The position numbers were made by a program, and so were the translations under genes. Positions 14,443 to 24,879 of a stretch of 60,077 bases of DNA are shown here, piece by piece (position 1 is the first letter of the stretch; every line of letters begins with the position of its first letter). The stretch is taken from NCBI GenBank assembly GCA_945877855.1, contig CAMDWA010000006.1, positions 1 to 60,077 of the forward strand. The letters run 5' to 3'. This stretch comes from Thermoflexus hugenholtzii JAD2 (GTDB lineage Bacteria > Chloroflexota > Anaerolineae > J036 > Brachytrichaceae). Below the pieces are notes generated by a model that saw only the letters and a program-made list of their open reading frames with translations, ran no database searches and was not told the origin of the DNA.

Positions 14443-16029
14443 TTATTTGGCTTTAGTCGGGGTAATGGTTGCACTTGCTGGCGCAATGGTTGCCGTCGGT
14501 GTTTCAGTTTCACCTATATTATTCAGCACAAATGACAAAAACAAGGGGCCAGCCGGTGCTGTTGGGGCGACTGTTTCCGTAGGCATTAGGGTCGCTGTGG
14601 GTGTTTCGGGCTGAGGTGTAACCGTTTCTGTATTTTCGTCTGTTTCGGGCGTGGCCGTTGGAATGGGTGTTTCGGTTGGGGTTGATGTTTGAAGAACAGG
14701 GGTTTGAGTGGGTTGAGGTGTTGCCGTGCTGGTTTTAGTCATCGTGATAACGGGCGTGGCCGTAGCCGTTGCATTCGGGTCAAACGTTTGTTGGCTTAAC
14801 ACCAGTGATAGCCAAACTGGCCCAGCAATTTGGGGAGTTGAAGTGACATTGGGGTCAGGAGTATTGGTAGGCGTGGCGGTTGGTGCTGCGGTTGCGGGTG
14901 GTGTGGCGTTTAAATATTGTGCCATAGCCGCGCAAACGGCTGGATACCATTCATTGGCAATTTTGCTATAGCCGTAGTCGCTTAGATGAACGCCATCGAC
15001 CATATCGGCAGGGAAATTGACTGCTTCATACATATTTGCCACACGAACATTTCGGCCTTGGGCGGCTCGCTCACTGACAACGGTGGGAATAATATCGTCG
15101 ATGTAATAGCGAAATAAATCATAGTCATACATGCCAGTGCTTCTGGGAATACGCGCAACGACAATAGCAATTTGAGGGTCTTTGCTTAGAATTTTGCTGA
15201 TAAGCACATTTAGATTATCACGCGCACGAACTGTTTGGTCATAGTCGCGCATGTCATTTGTGCCAATCATAAGCAACACCAAATGTGGTTTTTGCCCATA
15301 ACTATCTAAAACCTCAAATGTATGATCTATACCATCACTAATGGTGTAAATAAATGCTCCTGGGTATCCTTCATTGTCATAATCAGGTGGCTTATTGCCG
15401 GTCGATGATTGCTGAGAGCCAACATAATCAAGCTGAATCCCACTTTGTGTTAGGCTGTCCCACAGATTTGCACGATACCCCCCGCTGCCCACCCCGGGAA
15501 TGGCCTTTACGCCATAAGTCAGCGAATCGCCCAACGGCATAATATTGAATTTGAACGAAGGCACTGGGCACGATGGATTAAACGCGGGTGTAACCGTTGG
15601 CACCGGTGTGTTGGTTGGGGTTGGCGTTTTGGTGGGTGTGTTAGTTGGCGTTGATGTATCGGTTGGGGTTGGTAATGGGGTGCGACTTGGTGTTGGGGTT
15701 GGCCCAGTAGGCGAAGGTGTTGGCGTTGAGGTTGGGGCTGGTGTATTCGTTAATGTGGGTGCAAATGAAATGGTTGGCGATGCGGTTGGCGTGTGGGTGC
15801 TAGTGCCGGCAGCCACCGTGGTCGATGTTGCGGTTGGAGCTGCCAATGTGGCGGTTGGCGTTGCTGTGTCTGCATTGGGTGAAAATTCTGCGCGAGCAAC
15901 ATCAGGTTGTTGATTTTGGGCGAGCATGATTAGCGCTGTGACCGCTAGAATCACGCCAACCAATTTCGCTTTGCTTTTGTTGTTAAACTTTAGATTTCTC
16001 ATACCATTTGCTCTTTTGCCTTTGGGCAT
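14443..16029 (-). CDS. Exported SGNH/GDSL hydrolase with Thr/Pro-rich linkers
   Basis: 528 residues. An N-terminal hydrophobic segment (about 23-42, VGVILAVTALIML) is followed by a Thr/Pro linker to about residue 150. A SGNH domain comes next, with block I IMPLGDSLTYG, block III MIGTNDMRDYD and block V DGVHLSDYGY. A long Thr/Pro tail carries two short hydrophobic repeats, AGPVWLSLVL (about 402) and AGPLFLSFVL (about 493). It probably deacylates a surface glycan or ester outside the cell. It may start at the internal ATG ten codons in (MRNLKF). The next minus-strand gene upstream in the layout (16058-16765) is a shorter paralogue. Confidence 0.85.
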   Translation of the reverse strand: MPKGKRANGMRNLKFNNKSKAKLVGVILAVTALIMLAQNQQPDVARAEFSPNADTATPTATLAAPTATSTTVAAGTSTHTPTASPTISFAPTLTNTPAPTSTPTPSPTGPTPTPSRTPLPTPTDTSTPTNTPTKTPTPTNTPVPTVTPAFNPSCPVPSFKFNIMPLGDSLTYGVKAIPGVGSGGYRANLWDSLTQSGIQLDYVGSQQSSTGNKPPDYDNEGYPGAFIYTISDGIDHTFEVLDSYGQKPHLVLLMIGTNDMRDYDQTVRARDNLNVLISKILSKDPQIAIVVARIPRSTGMYDYDLFRYYIDDIIPTVVSERAAQGRNVRVANMYEAVNFPADMVDGVHLSDYGYSKIANEWYPAVCAAMAQYLNATPPATAAPTATPTNTPDPNVTSTPQIAGPVWLSLVLSQQTFDPNATATATPVITMTKTSTATPQPTQTPVLQTSTPTETPIPTATPETDENTETVTPQPETPTATLMPTETVAPTAPAGPLFLSFVLNNIGETETPTATIAPASATITPTKAK

Positions 16030-16057
16030 TCTCTTAGCTTTTACATTTTGGGGTATG

Positions 16058-16765
16058 TTAGCGCCCTAAAGTTGAGCACATTGCCTGATACCATGTATTT
16101 GCGATCTTTTCATACCCAGTTGCATTGGGGTGAATCCCATCAAAAAGATCATCAAGGGTTAAAACGCTATGTTGATCAACAAAATAAATTTGCGCCCCAG
16201 CTTTTTTGCGTGCTAACACAATATCACTAATCGATTTGTTTAAAATTTTTACCATTTGATGGGCCAAATCTTTATTGATGGGCGGGACCGAAGCAATAAA
16301 CAAAGCGACATTAGGTTTGCCTTGGTAGATTCGGTCAATCACCAGTTCTAGATCTTTAGCAGAAGGTTCAATATCATAACGTTGTGCATCGTTTGTACCC
16401 ATCATAAACAAAACGACATCGGGCTGATATTGTGCCGTCACTTCACGCATTCGGGGCAGCAAATCATTAATACGTCGATCATATAACCCTAAATGCGCTT
16501 TGGCGGCTGGGTTGACGGCGTTTTCATCAATAATGGGGCCAACAAATGTGGCTTTAACGCGTGCAGAGGTTAATTGGTTCCACAACAAATCGCGATAATT
16601 GCCTTGCACCCCCGCCGTAATCGAATCGCCCACCGCCATAATTTTGAGCGGGCTTGGGGCCGCACAAACCGATGGTCGCGCTGTCCATACACCATAGCCT
16701 AATAGACTAACAGTAATAGCACCAATCAAAAAAATGATGATGGGGCGAAACGAACGACTTTGCAT
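16058..16765 (-). CDS. Secreted SGNH/GDSL hydrolase (compact form)
   Basis: A 235-residue protein: an N-terminal signal or anchor (about 10-31, IIIFLIGAITVSLLGYGVW), then one SGNH domain with IMAVGDSITAG (Ser nucleophile), LFMMGTNDAQRY and the Asp/His pair in DGIHPNATGYEKI. It lacks the Thr/Pro linkers of its neighbour. The substrate is unknown, probably an acyl or acetyl ester on an extracellular glycan. It starts only 6 nt after the end of argG on the same strand, so the three genes argG-SGNH-SGNH may be co-transcribed. Confidence 0.85.
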   Translation of the reverse strand: MQSRSFRPIIIFLIGAITVSLLGYGVWTARPSVCAAPSPLKIMAVGDSITAGVQGNYRDLLWNQLTSARVKATFVGPIIDENAVNPAAKAHLGLYDRRINDLLPRMREVTAQYQPDVVLFMMGTNDAQRYDIEPSAKDLELVIDRIYQGKPNVALFIASVPPINKDLAHQMVKILNKSISDIVLARKKAGAQIYFVDQHSVLTLDDLFDGIHPNATGYEKIANTWYQAMCSTLGR

Positions 16766-16771
16766 AACTAA

Positions 16772-18117
<1,346 letters not shown>

Positions 18118-18215
18118 AAAATAAGTGGCGAGTATACCCAAACTCAATAATGATGCCAAGCAAACGCTTTTTTGCTGTTTTTCGCTTCATTCCGAATGTA
18201 AAATAAACAATCTCT

Positions 18216-18863
18216 ATGCAAGCATTCTCTGTTCTTTGGCGATCTATGAAATCGGTCTGGGAGGATTTACTCCTTTTGGTTATGATGAATCTGTTAACCA
18301 TTCTCGGCACATTTGTCATTATTCCCGCCCCGGGGTTATGGGCGGGTTTATACGTGGTGTGTAATCGTGTTGCGCGTGGCTATGCCATTTCGTGGGATAT
18401 ATTTTTTGGCGCGTTCCGCGAATATTATCGTCGTTTTTTACCGTTTTGTTTGGCCTCAACCATTATTACGGCCTTAATTGCCATTAATTTTATTTGGTAC
18501 CCCAACCAATTTGCTGGCGAAAGTTGGGTGCCCTGGGTGCAAGGCGCTTGGCTGGCCGTAGGGTTTATGTGGACAGCGGTGCAGTTTTATGTGTATGCAT
18601 TTTATATTGAGCAAGAAGACAAACGTTGGCGGATTGCCATTCGCAATGCGGCTCTCATTGCTGGTGCGAATCCGCTATACACGGTGCTGCTTATATTTTT
18701 TACAACACTTATTCTCATTTTGGTGGGCGGCATCATTCCGCCCGTGTTGGCTTTGCTTGGCATGGTGTTTTGGGTGATGGTGGGTACGACGGCTGTCTTA
18801 GACCGTATTTCTGCTTATCGCAAGCGCATGGGCTTGCCTGAAGAAAAAAACGAGGTGAATTAG
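18216..18863 (+). CDS. DUF624 (YesL)-like membrane protein
   Basis: A 215-residue integral membrane protein with about five hydrophobic helices. The N-terminal layout (LWRSMKSVWEDLLLLVMMNLLTILGT, PGLWAGLYVVCNRVARGYAISWDIFFGAFREYY) matches DUF624/YesL proteins, whose role is not settled (often near sugar transport genes). It ends directly before the menA ATG with no gap, so the two are likely co-translated. TAAAAT at 18199-18204 is 11 nt before the ATG. Confidence 0.75.
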   Translation: MQAFSVLWRSMKSVWEDLLLLVMMNLLTILGTFVIIPAPGLWAGLYVVCNRVARGYAISWDIFFGAFREYYRRFLPFCLASTIITALIAINFIWYPNQFAGESWVPWVQGAWLAVGFMWTAVQFYVYAFYIEQEDKRWRIAIRNAALIAGANPLYTVLLIFFTTLILILVGGIIPPVLALLGMVFWVMVGTTAVLDRISAYRKRMGLPEEKNEVN

Positions 18864-19730
18864 ATGAAACCTTGGATAATTGCGGCGCGCCCGCGTACTT
18901 TACCAGCTGCCATTGTGCCGGTGCTTGTTGGGGCCGCATTGGCCGCACACGAAGGCCATTTTAGTTGGTTGCCGTTTATTGCCGCATTGTTGGCCTCATT
19001 GCTCATTCAAATTGGCACCAATTATGTGAATGATGTCTTTGATTTTTTGAAAGGCGCAGATAAAAACCGCAAAGGCCCGACTCGCGCCACCCAAAGTGGC
19101 ATGGTGACGCCGCGCCAAATGTTTATTGCCATTGCCATTGTGTTTGGGTTGGCAATGTTATTGGGCGTTTATTTAATTAGCGTGGGTGGCTGGCCGATTC
19201 TGATAATCGGCATCGCTTCGATTCTGGCCGGTATCGCCTACACCGCTGGCCCATTTCCATTGGCCTATAACGGGCTGGGTGATTTATTTGCCTTCTTGTT
19301 TTTTGGGGTGGTGGCGGTTGTCGGCACCTATTACACCCAAACTCTGCACTTTAGCGGTCTTGCCTTTGGCATTTCGATTCCGGTGGCTTGCCTCGTCACC
19401 GCCATCATTGTGGTGAATAATTGCCGCGATATTGAAACGGATCGCGTGGTAAATAAACGAACCTTGGCGGTGATGATGGGCGATATTCTCACCCGTTATT
19501 ATTTTGCGGGGCTGATTGGTATTGCCTATGGGGTTGTCACTGGCCTCGGCTTACAATATAGCCTATGGTGGCTATTGCCTTGGCTCAGCGCCCCGCTTGC
19601 GGTTAAACTTGTTATCGATTTGTGGCAGGCGAAGCAAGGGATAGAATTTAATCGCTGTCTTGCTGCTACGGCCCGCCTTCATATGATTTTTGGCCTTTTG
19701 TTGGCACTTAGTTTAATTGTTAGCAAATAA
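18864..19730 (+). CDS. menA: 1,4-dihydroxy-2-naphthoate polyprenyltransferase
   Basis: A 288-residue UbiA-superfamily membrane enzyme attaching the isoprenoid tail to dihydroxynaphthoate in menaquinone synthesis. The N-terminus PWIIAARPRTLPAAIVPVLVG is typical of MenA. The two Asp-rich prenyl-diphosphate/Mg motifs are NYVNDVFDFLKGAD and NNCRDIETDRVVNKRTLAV. About eight membrane helices are expected. It starts right after the DUF624-like gene and is followed by menG, consistent with a menaquinone-using chain that feeds the bc complex at 5.7-9.7 kb. Confidence 0.92.
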   Translation: MKPWIIAARPRTLPAAIVPVLVGAALAAHEGHFSWLPFIAALLASLLIQIGTNYVNDVFDFLKGADKNRKGPTRATQSGMVTPRQMFIAIAIVFGLAMLLGVYLISVGGWPILIIGIASILAGIAYTAGPFPLAYNGLGDLFAFLFFGVVAVVGTYYTQTLHFSGLAFGISIPVACLVTAIIVVNNCRDIETDRVVNKRTLAVMMGDILTRYYFAGLIGIAYGVVTGLGLQYSLWWLLPWLSAPLAVKLVIDLWQAKQGIEFNRCLAATARLHMIFGLLLALSLIVSK

Positions 19731-19735
19731 ACCAA

Positions 19736-19848
19736 GAACTGATTAGAGAACGGATTAGGGATTAGGGATTGGCCTATCGATCGTGACATAATTCCTAATC
19801 CTTAATCCCTAACCCCCAACCCTCAATCCCCAATTCCCAATCCTTTAA
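19736..19848. repeat. Heptanucleotide repeat array (GGATTAG type), inverted halves
   Basis: GATTAGGGATTAGGGATTGG units, a short spacer, then the inverse (CCTAATCCTTAATCCCTAAC, CCCCAACCCTCAATCCCCAA). The array fills the gap between menA and menG and reaches within 8 nt of the menG ATG, so it forms a hairpin in the intercistronic RNA. Confidence 0.9.
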
Positions 19849-19850
19849 AA

Positions 19851-20552
19851 ATGACCCCAGAAGAACGCTCAAAGCGTGTGCAAACCATGTTCTCGCAAAT
19901 TGCGGGGCGATACGACCTGATGAACCGCGTCATGACCGGCGGGCGCGATATTGCGTGGCGGCGGGCTGCGGTGCGTGAGCTTAAATTGCCTAAAAATGGG
20001 CATTGTCTCGATCTTGCAACTGGCACCGGTGACCTCGCGTTTGCCGTGCTTGAGCAGTTTCCCGATGCTAAAGTCGTTGGGATGGATTTTTCGGAGGGCA
20101 TTTTGCGCGGAGCGGTGAAAAAAAGCATTGACCGCGCTGAAAACCGCACCACATGGGGCGTTGGCGATGCCTTGGCTTTGCCCTATGACAATGCTCAATT
20201 TGATGGTATCACCAATGGCTTTTTGCTGCGCAATGTGGTCGATTTGCCGCGATGTTTGCAAGAGTTGCGCCGTGTGACCAAACCGGGTGGGCGCGTGGTA
20301 TGCCTCGAAATCACTCATCCCCAAACCCCTATTTTTAAACAACTATTTCACATTTATTTCTACAAATTTGTGCCCATTATTGGCGGTATCATCAGCGGTG
20401 ACCGACACGCCTATCGTTATTTGCCCAATTCACTTTCACTTTTTCCGCCCGCCAAACCGCTCTTACAAAAATTTCAAGAAGCCGGTTATCGTGAATCCTA
20501 TTACAAATTGCTTGGCCTTGGCACAATGGCCATTCATGTCGGAATTGCATAA
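19851..20552 (+). CDS. menG: Demethylmenaquinone methyltransferase
   Basis: A 233-residue UbiE/MenG-family SAM-dependent methyltransferase doing the last menaquinone step. Motifs: FSQIAGRYDLMNRVMTGG (family N-terminus), SAM loop LDLATGTGDLAF, VVGMDFSEGIL, and FDGITNGFLLRNVVDLPRCL plus RVTKPGGRVVCLEIT. Length is normal. It lies downstream of menA, separated by a repeat array. Only these men genes are present, so the rest of the pathway is elsewhere. Confidence 0.93.
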   Translation: MTPEERSKRVQTMFSQIAGRYDLMNRVMTGGRDIAWRRAAVRELKLPKNGHCLDLATGTGDLAFAVLEQFPDAKVVGMDFSEGILRGAVKKSIDRAENRTTWGVGDALALPYDNAQFDGITNGFLLRNVVDLPRCLQELRRVTKPGGRVVCLEITHPQTPIFKQLFHIYFYKFVPIIGGIISGDRHAYRYLPNSLSLFPPAKPLLQKFQEAGYRESYYKLLGLGTMAIHVGIA

Positions 20553-20621
20553 ATAATTACGAATTACGAATTGGGGTGATGTCTTAAAAATTCGTAATTT
20601 GTAATTCGTAATTCGTAATTG
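20549..20621. repeat. Heptanucleotide repeat array (ATTACGA type), inverted halves
   Basis: TAATTACGAATTACGAATTG, a spacer, then TTCGTAATTTGTAATTCGTA. It fills the gap between menG and the membrane hydrolase. A very similar array lies between phnD and phnC at 52.1 kb. Confidence 0.9.
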
Positions 20622-20627
20622 AAAAAG

Positions 20628-21209
20628 ATGGTTACCTATTCACACTTCCTCATGACAGCGCTGGCGGGTGATCAACTCAAGCGTCGCAAATTTAGCCCAC
20701 ATATCAAGGCATTTCTAATCGGCTCATTTATGCCCGATGTGCCGTTGGCGTTATTGACGCTTGGCTCGGCGGCATATTATTGGTATCTCAGCACCATTAC
20801 GCCTGATTTCAACATGGGCGGGGCCATGATGCGGGTGTTTAACGAGCTGTATTTTCAAAACCCTTGGTGGATTGGCTTAACCAGCCTTTTTCACGCCCCA
20901 TTGCTGATTGTCGTTTATATCGCCTTGGGTTGGGTGGGCATGAGGCGCGGCAAACGTTGGGGGCGAATGTTGTTTTGGTTTGGCTTAGGCTGCGCTTTTC
21001 ATTCGTTGGTCGATATTTTGACCCATCATGATGACGGCCCGGTTGTGTTTTACCCCTTAAATTGGTATTACCGCTTTCCCAGTCCGGTAAGTTATTGGGA
21101 TCGCCGTCATTATGGCGATATTTTTCGGGTGTTTGAAAATACGCTTGATGCCGCCATCTTGCTTTATTTTGCTGTTGTTTGGGTGCGCCAACGACTACAG
21201 AAAAAGTAA
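20628..21209 (+). CDS. Membrane-bound metal-dependent hydrolase-like protein (YdjM-type)
   Basis: About 193 residues, starting MVTYSHFLMTALAGDQLKR (ATG at 20628 preferred over a TTG in the repeat array). It has four hydrophobic segments. Conserved polar groups fit the YdjM/LexA-binding inner-membrane hydrolase family (PF04307-like): YSHF, GSFMPDVPLALL and CAFHSLVDILTHHDDGP, which supply His/Asp metal ligands. The substrate is unknown. Its gene may be co-transcribed with menG, but the function does not suggest a menaquinone role. Confidence 0.65.
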   Translation: MVTYSHFLMTALAGDQLKRRKFSPHIKAFLIGSFMPDVPLALLTLGSAAYYWYLSTITPDFNMGGAMMRVFNELYFQNPWWIGLTSLFHAPLLIVVYIALGWVGMRRGKRWGRMLFWFGLGCAFHSLVDILTHHDDGPVVFYPLNWYYRFPSPVSYWDRRHYGDIFRVFENTLDAAILLYFAVVWVRQRLQKK

Positions 21210-21220
21210 CTTCGCGGTAC

Positions 21221-21253
21221 AGAAATCGGGTTTCTGGAAGAAACCCGATTTCT
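21221..21253. terminator. Perfect 15-bp hairpin between convergent genes
   Basis: AGAAATCGGGTTTCT, a 3-nt loop GGA, then AGAAACCCGATTTCT. It lies between the end of the membrane hydrolase (plus) and the GNAT gene (minus). It lacks a U tract, so it is either a weak bidirectional terminator or a dispersed hairpin repeat. Confidence 0.6.
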
Positions 21254-21308
21254 AAATGCGCATATTTAGGTGTTTTGTGCGCTCTATGAGAGTTCAATGG
21301 AGATATTT

Positions 21309-21827
21309 TTATTCACCCCATTCATCTCGCAATACCGCATACTGATATTCGTCTTGCCAAACACCACCATAGCGAAAACTACGCTTAAAATGGGCTTCGC
21401 GCCGCAGCCTCAAACGCTCAAGCAAAGCCATCGACCGCAGGTTGGCGCAGGCCACATTCGCATAAATGCGATGTAGCCCCATATTGCCAAAACCATAACT
21501 GATGACGGCGCGAACCGACTCGGTGGCATAACCATGCCCATGATATGACCTTGCCAACGTGTAGCCAATCTCGGCCTGTTCACCATATGACACACGCACA
21601 TAACAATCACCAATCAACATATTGTTTTCGCGCAGGGCAACGGCGATTTGCAGCCCCATTGCGCCATCGATGGGCGCAGTTGACATATCGTCGATAAAGA
21701 TACGTGCGGTCGCCTCATCCATCGCGCCCCAAGTTTGATATTGCGCCAACTGCGCATCGTTGCGGTATTGCACAAAATAGGGTAAATCTGCCGACATAAA
21801 ACGCCGCAAACGTAGGCGTGAGGTCAT
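21309..21827 (-). CDS. GNAT-family N-acetyltransferase (RimJ/RimL-like)
   Basis: About 172 residues. MTSRLRLRRFMSADLPYF, IGYTLARSYHGHGYATESVRAVISYGF and LHRIYANVACANLRSMALLERL are the classic acetyl-CoA-binding and C-terminal motifs of RimJ/RimL-type acetyltransferases. The acceptor is unknown. I prefer the second ATG (21827), because TAAAAT on the minus strand overlaps the first ATG (21839), which would put transcription start inside the four extra codons. Convergent with the upstream plus-strand genes. Confidence 0.87.
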   Translation of the reverse strand: MTSRLRLRRFMSADLPYFVQYRNDAQLAQYQTWGAMDEATARIFIDDMSTAPIDGAMGLQIAVALRENNMLIGDCYVRVSYGEQAEIGYTLARSYHGHGYATESVRAVISYGFGNMGLHRIYANVACANLRSMALLERLRLRREAHFKRSFRYGGVWQDEYQYAVLRDEWGE

Positions 21828-21920
21828 TATTTCATTCATTTTATGATTTTTGTGAGTCTTAACAAAAATTGATCGTCTTCACAGCAAATTAATACCTGTA
21901 AAGAGGTATGATAAGTTGCT

Positions 21921-24524
21921 TTGAGTCTATTCAAAACGGGACTGCGCTATTTGTTGCGCCGCCCCTTTCAATCCATTTTATGCATTTTGGGCGTGGCGCT
22001 GGGCGTTGCTGTCATTATTGCTATCGATCTCGCCAATCTGAGCGCCTCTCGTGCCTTCAGCCTCAGCACAGATACAGTGGCTGGCAAGGCTACCCACCAA
22101 ATTATCGGCAACGCCAGCGGGCTTGACCAAGATATTTACCGACGGCTAAAAGTTGAATTGGGCATCCGCGAAGCCGCGCCGGTCATCGATGGCTATGCTA
22201 CTGCCATCGAACTTGACCGCCAGCCTTTGCATATTTTGGGTATCGATGTGTTTGCCGAAGCACCATTTCGCAATTATTTGGGGGGCGGCAACGGCGGCAC
22301 AAATACGGGCGCAGGCGGGGCCGATTTTAGCCAATTTCTCAGCCAACCCGACACCATTTTGATCGGCAAAGACACCGCCCAACGTTATAACTTGGGCATC
22401 GGCAGCACCATCACTTTTCGCCTTGGCGATCGTCGCCCAGTCGTGCGGGTGATTGGTATTTTGCAGCCTGCCGATGCCAACAGCAGCCGCGCCCTCGATG
22501 GCCTCGGCATTATGGATATTGGCGGGGCACAGGCGTTATTTGACATGCCGGGCAAAATTAGCCATATTGACCTGATCGCCGATGAGCGTACCGAAGTTGG
22601 GCAAATGCGTTTGGCACAAATTCGCGCCATGTTGCCGCAAGGCACTCAAATTGTGCGACCCGAGGCCCGCAGCCAAAGTGTTGAAAGCCTGAGCGATGCC
22701 TTCGAGCTAAACCTGACCGCCCTTAGTTTGCTGGCCTTGGTAGTCGGCATGTTTCTCATTTACAACACCATCACGTTTTCGGTGGTGCAGCGTCGCCCTA
22801 TTTTTGGCATTTTGCGTTGTTTGGGTGTCACACGCCGCGAGATTTTTCGCATGGTGCTAACCGAGGCCATGTTGTTGGGCGCGATTGGCGGGTTAATCGG
22901 GGTGGTGTTTGGCATTGTGTTGGGGCGCGGGGCGGTGCAATTGGTCACTCGCACCATCAACGACCTCTATTATGTGGTCAATGTGCAATCGATCGAAGTT
23001 AGCCCGCTGACCTTGCTCAAAGGCTTTGTGCTGGGGATTGTGGCGGCTATTTTGGCAGCCTTGCCGCCAGCTTACGAGGCCACCAGTATTCAACCCATCA
23101 CCGCCCTCAAACGCTCAAATGTCGAACAACGGGTGCGCGGGGTGTTATTGCCCATTGCCGCTATTGGGGTGGGCATGGGGCTTTTGGGGGCATTATTATT
23201 GTTGCTCAGCAATTGGCTGGTGCTTAATTTTGCTGGCATTTTTGGCGTGGTAATTGGGGCGGCGCTCATCGCGCCGGTGCTAACCTTGTGGCTTATGACG
23301 GCGGCTCAGCCAATTTTGGGGCGTTTAGGCGGGGTGATTGGGCGTATGGCGGCCCGTGGCATCGTCAATTCAATTTCACGAACCGCCGTCGCAATTGCCT
23401 CGCTCATGATTGCAGTTTCGGTCATTATTGGCTTGCAAAGCATGATCGGCAGTTTTCGCCAAACCTTGGTCAATTGGCTTGCCAGCACCATTGTGGCCGA
23501 TGTTTACATTGGCTCGCCCGGCGGTAATGGCGCAGCCAATGTCACGCTCGACCCCGCTATCGTCGGCGAAATTCAAAATGACCCCGCCGTTGCCAACATA
23601 ACCACCTTGCGCACGATTCGCGTCGAATATACGCTGATGCCGCCTACCATCGCCGCCGATACCAATGTGTTGCCCAAAACCGCCGCCCTACAAGCCGTTA
23701 GTGCCAGTTCAAATCGTCAACCTGCCACCTTTGTATGGACAGAACGGGCTGCCGCCGATATTTGGCAAAACATGGCCGAAGGCGATGTGATTGAGGTAAG
23801 CGAGCCATTTGCCAACAAACAAGGCGTAACCCGTCAAAACAACCGCCTTTGGTTGCGCACCGATGCTGGCCCGCGTGAATTTCGCGTGATTGGGGTGTAT
23901 TACGACTATGCCTCAGACCAAGGCAGCCTCACCATTCGCCGCGATGTGTATGACCGCTATTGGCGCGACGACAAAATTTCAGCCATCGCTGTTTATCTCA
24001 AACCCAATGTCGAAGCCCGTGAGGCCGTTGATCGGATGCGCAAACAATTGGCCGGGCGCAATATTGTGGTGAATGCCAACCGTGACCTACGCGAAAGTGC
24101 CATGACCGTGTTTGATCGCACCTTTGCCATTACGGGCGCATTAAATTTATTGGCAACGGTGGTGGCCTTTATCGGTGTGTTGAGCGCCCTGATGGCCTTG
24201 CAAATTGAACGTACTCGTGAATATGGCACTTTGCGGGCTTGCGGTATGACCCTCACTCAACTTTGGCGCATGACCTTGCTTGAAACCGGTTTGATGGGTA
24301 GCACCGCTGGCTTGTTGTCAATGCCAACGGGTTTAATCTTGGCGATTATTTTGGTTTATATCATTAACTTGCGTTCATTTGGCTGGACCATTCAGTTGAT
24401 ATTAGATTGGCAAACTTTTGCACAAGCCTTGGCTGTGGCGGTGATAAGTGCCTTATTGGCGTGCATTTACCCCATGTTTCGATTGAGTAAATTACAAATT
24501 ACTACCGCTGTGCGGCAAGAATAA
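21921..24524 (+). CDS. FtsX/MacB-like ABC transporter permease, two-module
   Basis: An 867-residue permease with two FtsX cores. Segment one: N-terminal helix (RPFQSILCILGVALGVAVII), an extracellular MacB_PCD-like domain to about residue 260, then three helices around LSLLALVVGMFLIYNTITFSVVQRRPIFGILRCLGVTRREI. A second set follows at about 485-867 with TRTAVAIASLMIAVSV-like helices and IERTREYGTLRACGMTLTQLWRM. Such proteins transduce force to exported lipids or proteins. The ATPase partner is not adjacent. The start is a TTG at 21921 with TATGAT 8 nt upstream. Confidence 0.88.
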   Translation: MSLFKTGLRYLLRRPFQSILCILGVALGVAVIIAIDLANLSASRAFSLSTDTVAGKATHQIIGNASGLDQDIYRRLKVELGIREAAPVIDGYATAIELDRQPLHILGIDVFAEAPFRNYLGGGNGGTNTGAGGADFSQFLSQPDTILIGKDTAQRYNLGIGSTITFRLGDRRPVVRVIGILQPADANSSRALDGLGIMDIGGAQALFDMPGKISHIDLIADERTEVGQMRLAQIRAMLPQGTQIVRPEARSQSVESLSDAFELNLTALSLLALVVGMFLIYNTITFSVVQRRPIFGILRCLGVTRREIFRMVLTEAMLLGAIGGLIGVVFGIVLGRGAVQLVTRTINDLYYVVNVQSIEVSPLTLLKGFVLGIVAAILAALPPAYEATSIQPITALKRSNVEQRVRGVLLPIAAIGVGMGLLGALLLLLSNWLVLNFAGIFGVVIGAALIAPVLTLWLMTAAQPILGRLGGVIGRMAARGIVNSISRTAVAIASLMIAVSVIIGLQSMIGSFRQTLVNWLASTIVADVYIGSPGGNGAANVTLDPAIVGEIQNDPAVANITTLRTIRVEYTLMPPTIAADTNVLPKTAALQAVSASSNRQPATFVWTERAAADIWQNMAEGDVIEVSEPFANKQGVTRQNNRLWLRTDAGPREFRVIGVYYDYASDQGSLTIRRDVYDRYWRDDKISAIAVYLKPNVEAREAVDRMRKQLAGRNIVVNANRDLRESAMTVFDRTFAITGALNLLATVVAFIGVLSALMALQIERTREYGTLRACGMTLTQLWRMTLLETGLMGSTAGLLSMPTGLILAIILVYIINLRSFGWTIQLILDWQTFAQALAVAVISALLACIYPMFRLSKLQITTAVRQE

Positions 24525-24532
24525 TGGAATCG

Positions 24533-24598
24533 AACCCTCCGAGGTCTTAGCGTCGCTTTGGGCTGAAACATTAAGTTGCACTAAGACCTCGGAGGGTT
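24533..24598. terminator. Long inverted repeat after the permease gene
   Basis: AACCCTCCGAGGTCTTAG (24533-24550) and its exact reverse complement (24581-24598) enclose a 30-nt loop. It starts 9 nt past the stop codon, so it is a likely terminator or 3'-end stabiliser. Confidence 0.7.
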
Positions 24599-24707
24599 TG
24601 TATAGCCCTGACATTTTTCTGATGAAGTTATAAGCTGTCAAGACTGGCAATTTTGAGATAACTCGCATAAAATACCCGACTGGCAAAATGCCACCATAAA
24701 TAAAAAG

Positions 24708-24755
24708 ATCACCATTGCAATGTGTTGCAAAACCGCAGCATAGTGCAATGGTGAT
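24708..24755. terminator. Hairpin in the 355-nt gap before the RuvB-like gene
   Basis: ATCACCATTGCA / TGCAATGGTGAT with a 24-nt loop, followed by TTTTAA. The rest of the gap (24599-24879) holds a TGGCAAAATGCCA palindrome (24681-24693), a dispersed-repeat copy (24798-24841) and no credible gene. Confidence 0.45.
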
Positions 24756-24797
24756 TTTAATGAATGATTTACTTAGCAAGGTTTAAAAATGTGATCT

Positions 24798-24841
24798 CGG
24801 CATTACGTCTTTTGGGGATGCCCCAATTATTGAGAAGATAC
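24798..24841 (+). repeat. Dispersed intergenic element, type B copy 1
   Basis: CGGCATTACGTCTTTTGGGG followed by a GGGGATGCCCC hairpin and AATTATTGAGAAGATAC. The same end recurs at 40781-40826 and 42297-42320. Confidence 0.8.
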
Positions 24842-24879
24842 AAGATAACGTTAATGTTTAAGATAAAGGTGAAGTGTAA

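Noticed and set aside
15545..15913. Gly/Val-repeat plus-strand frame opposite the SGNH hydrolase
   Set aside because: Antisense of the Thr/Pro linker; periodic by composition only.
24533..24600. tRNA-like segment (GAATCGAACC resembles an inverted T-loop)
   Set aside because: The surrounding sequence is a plain 18-bp inverted repeat with no acceptor or anticodon arms.
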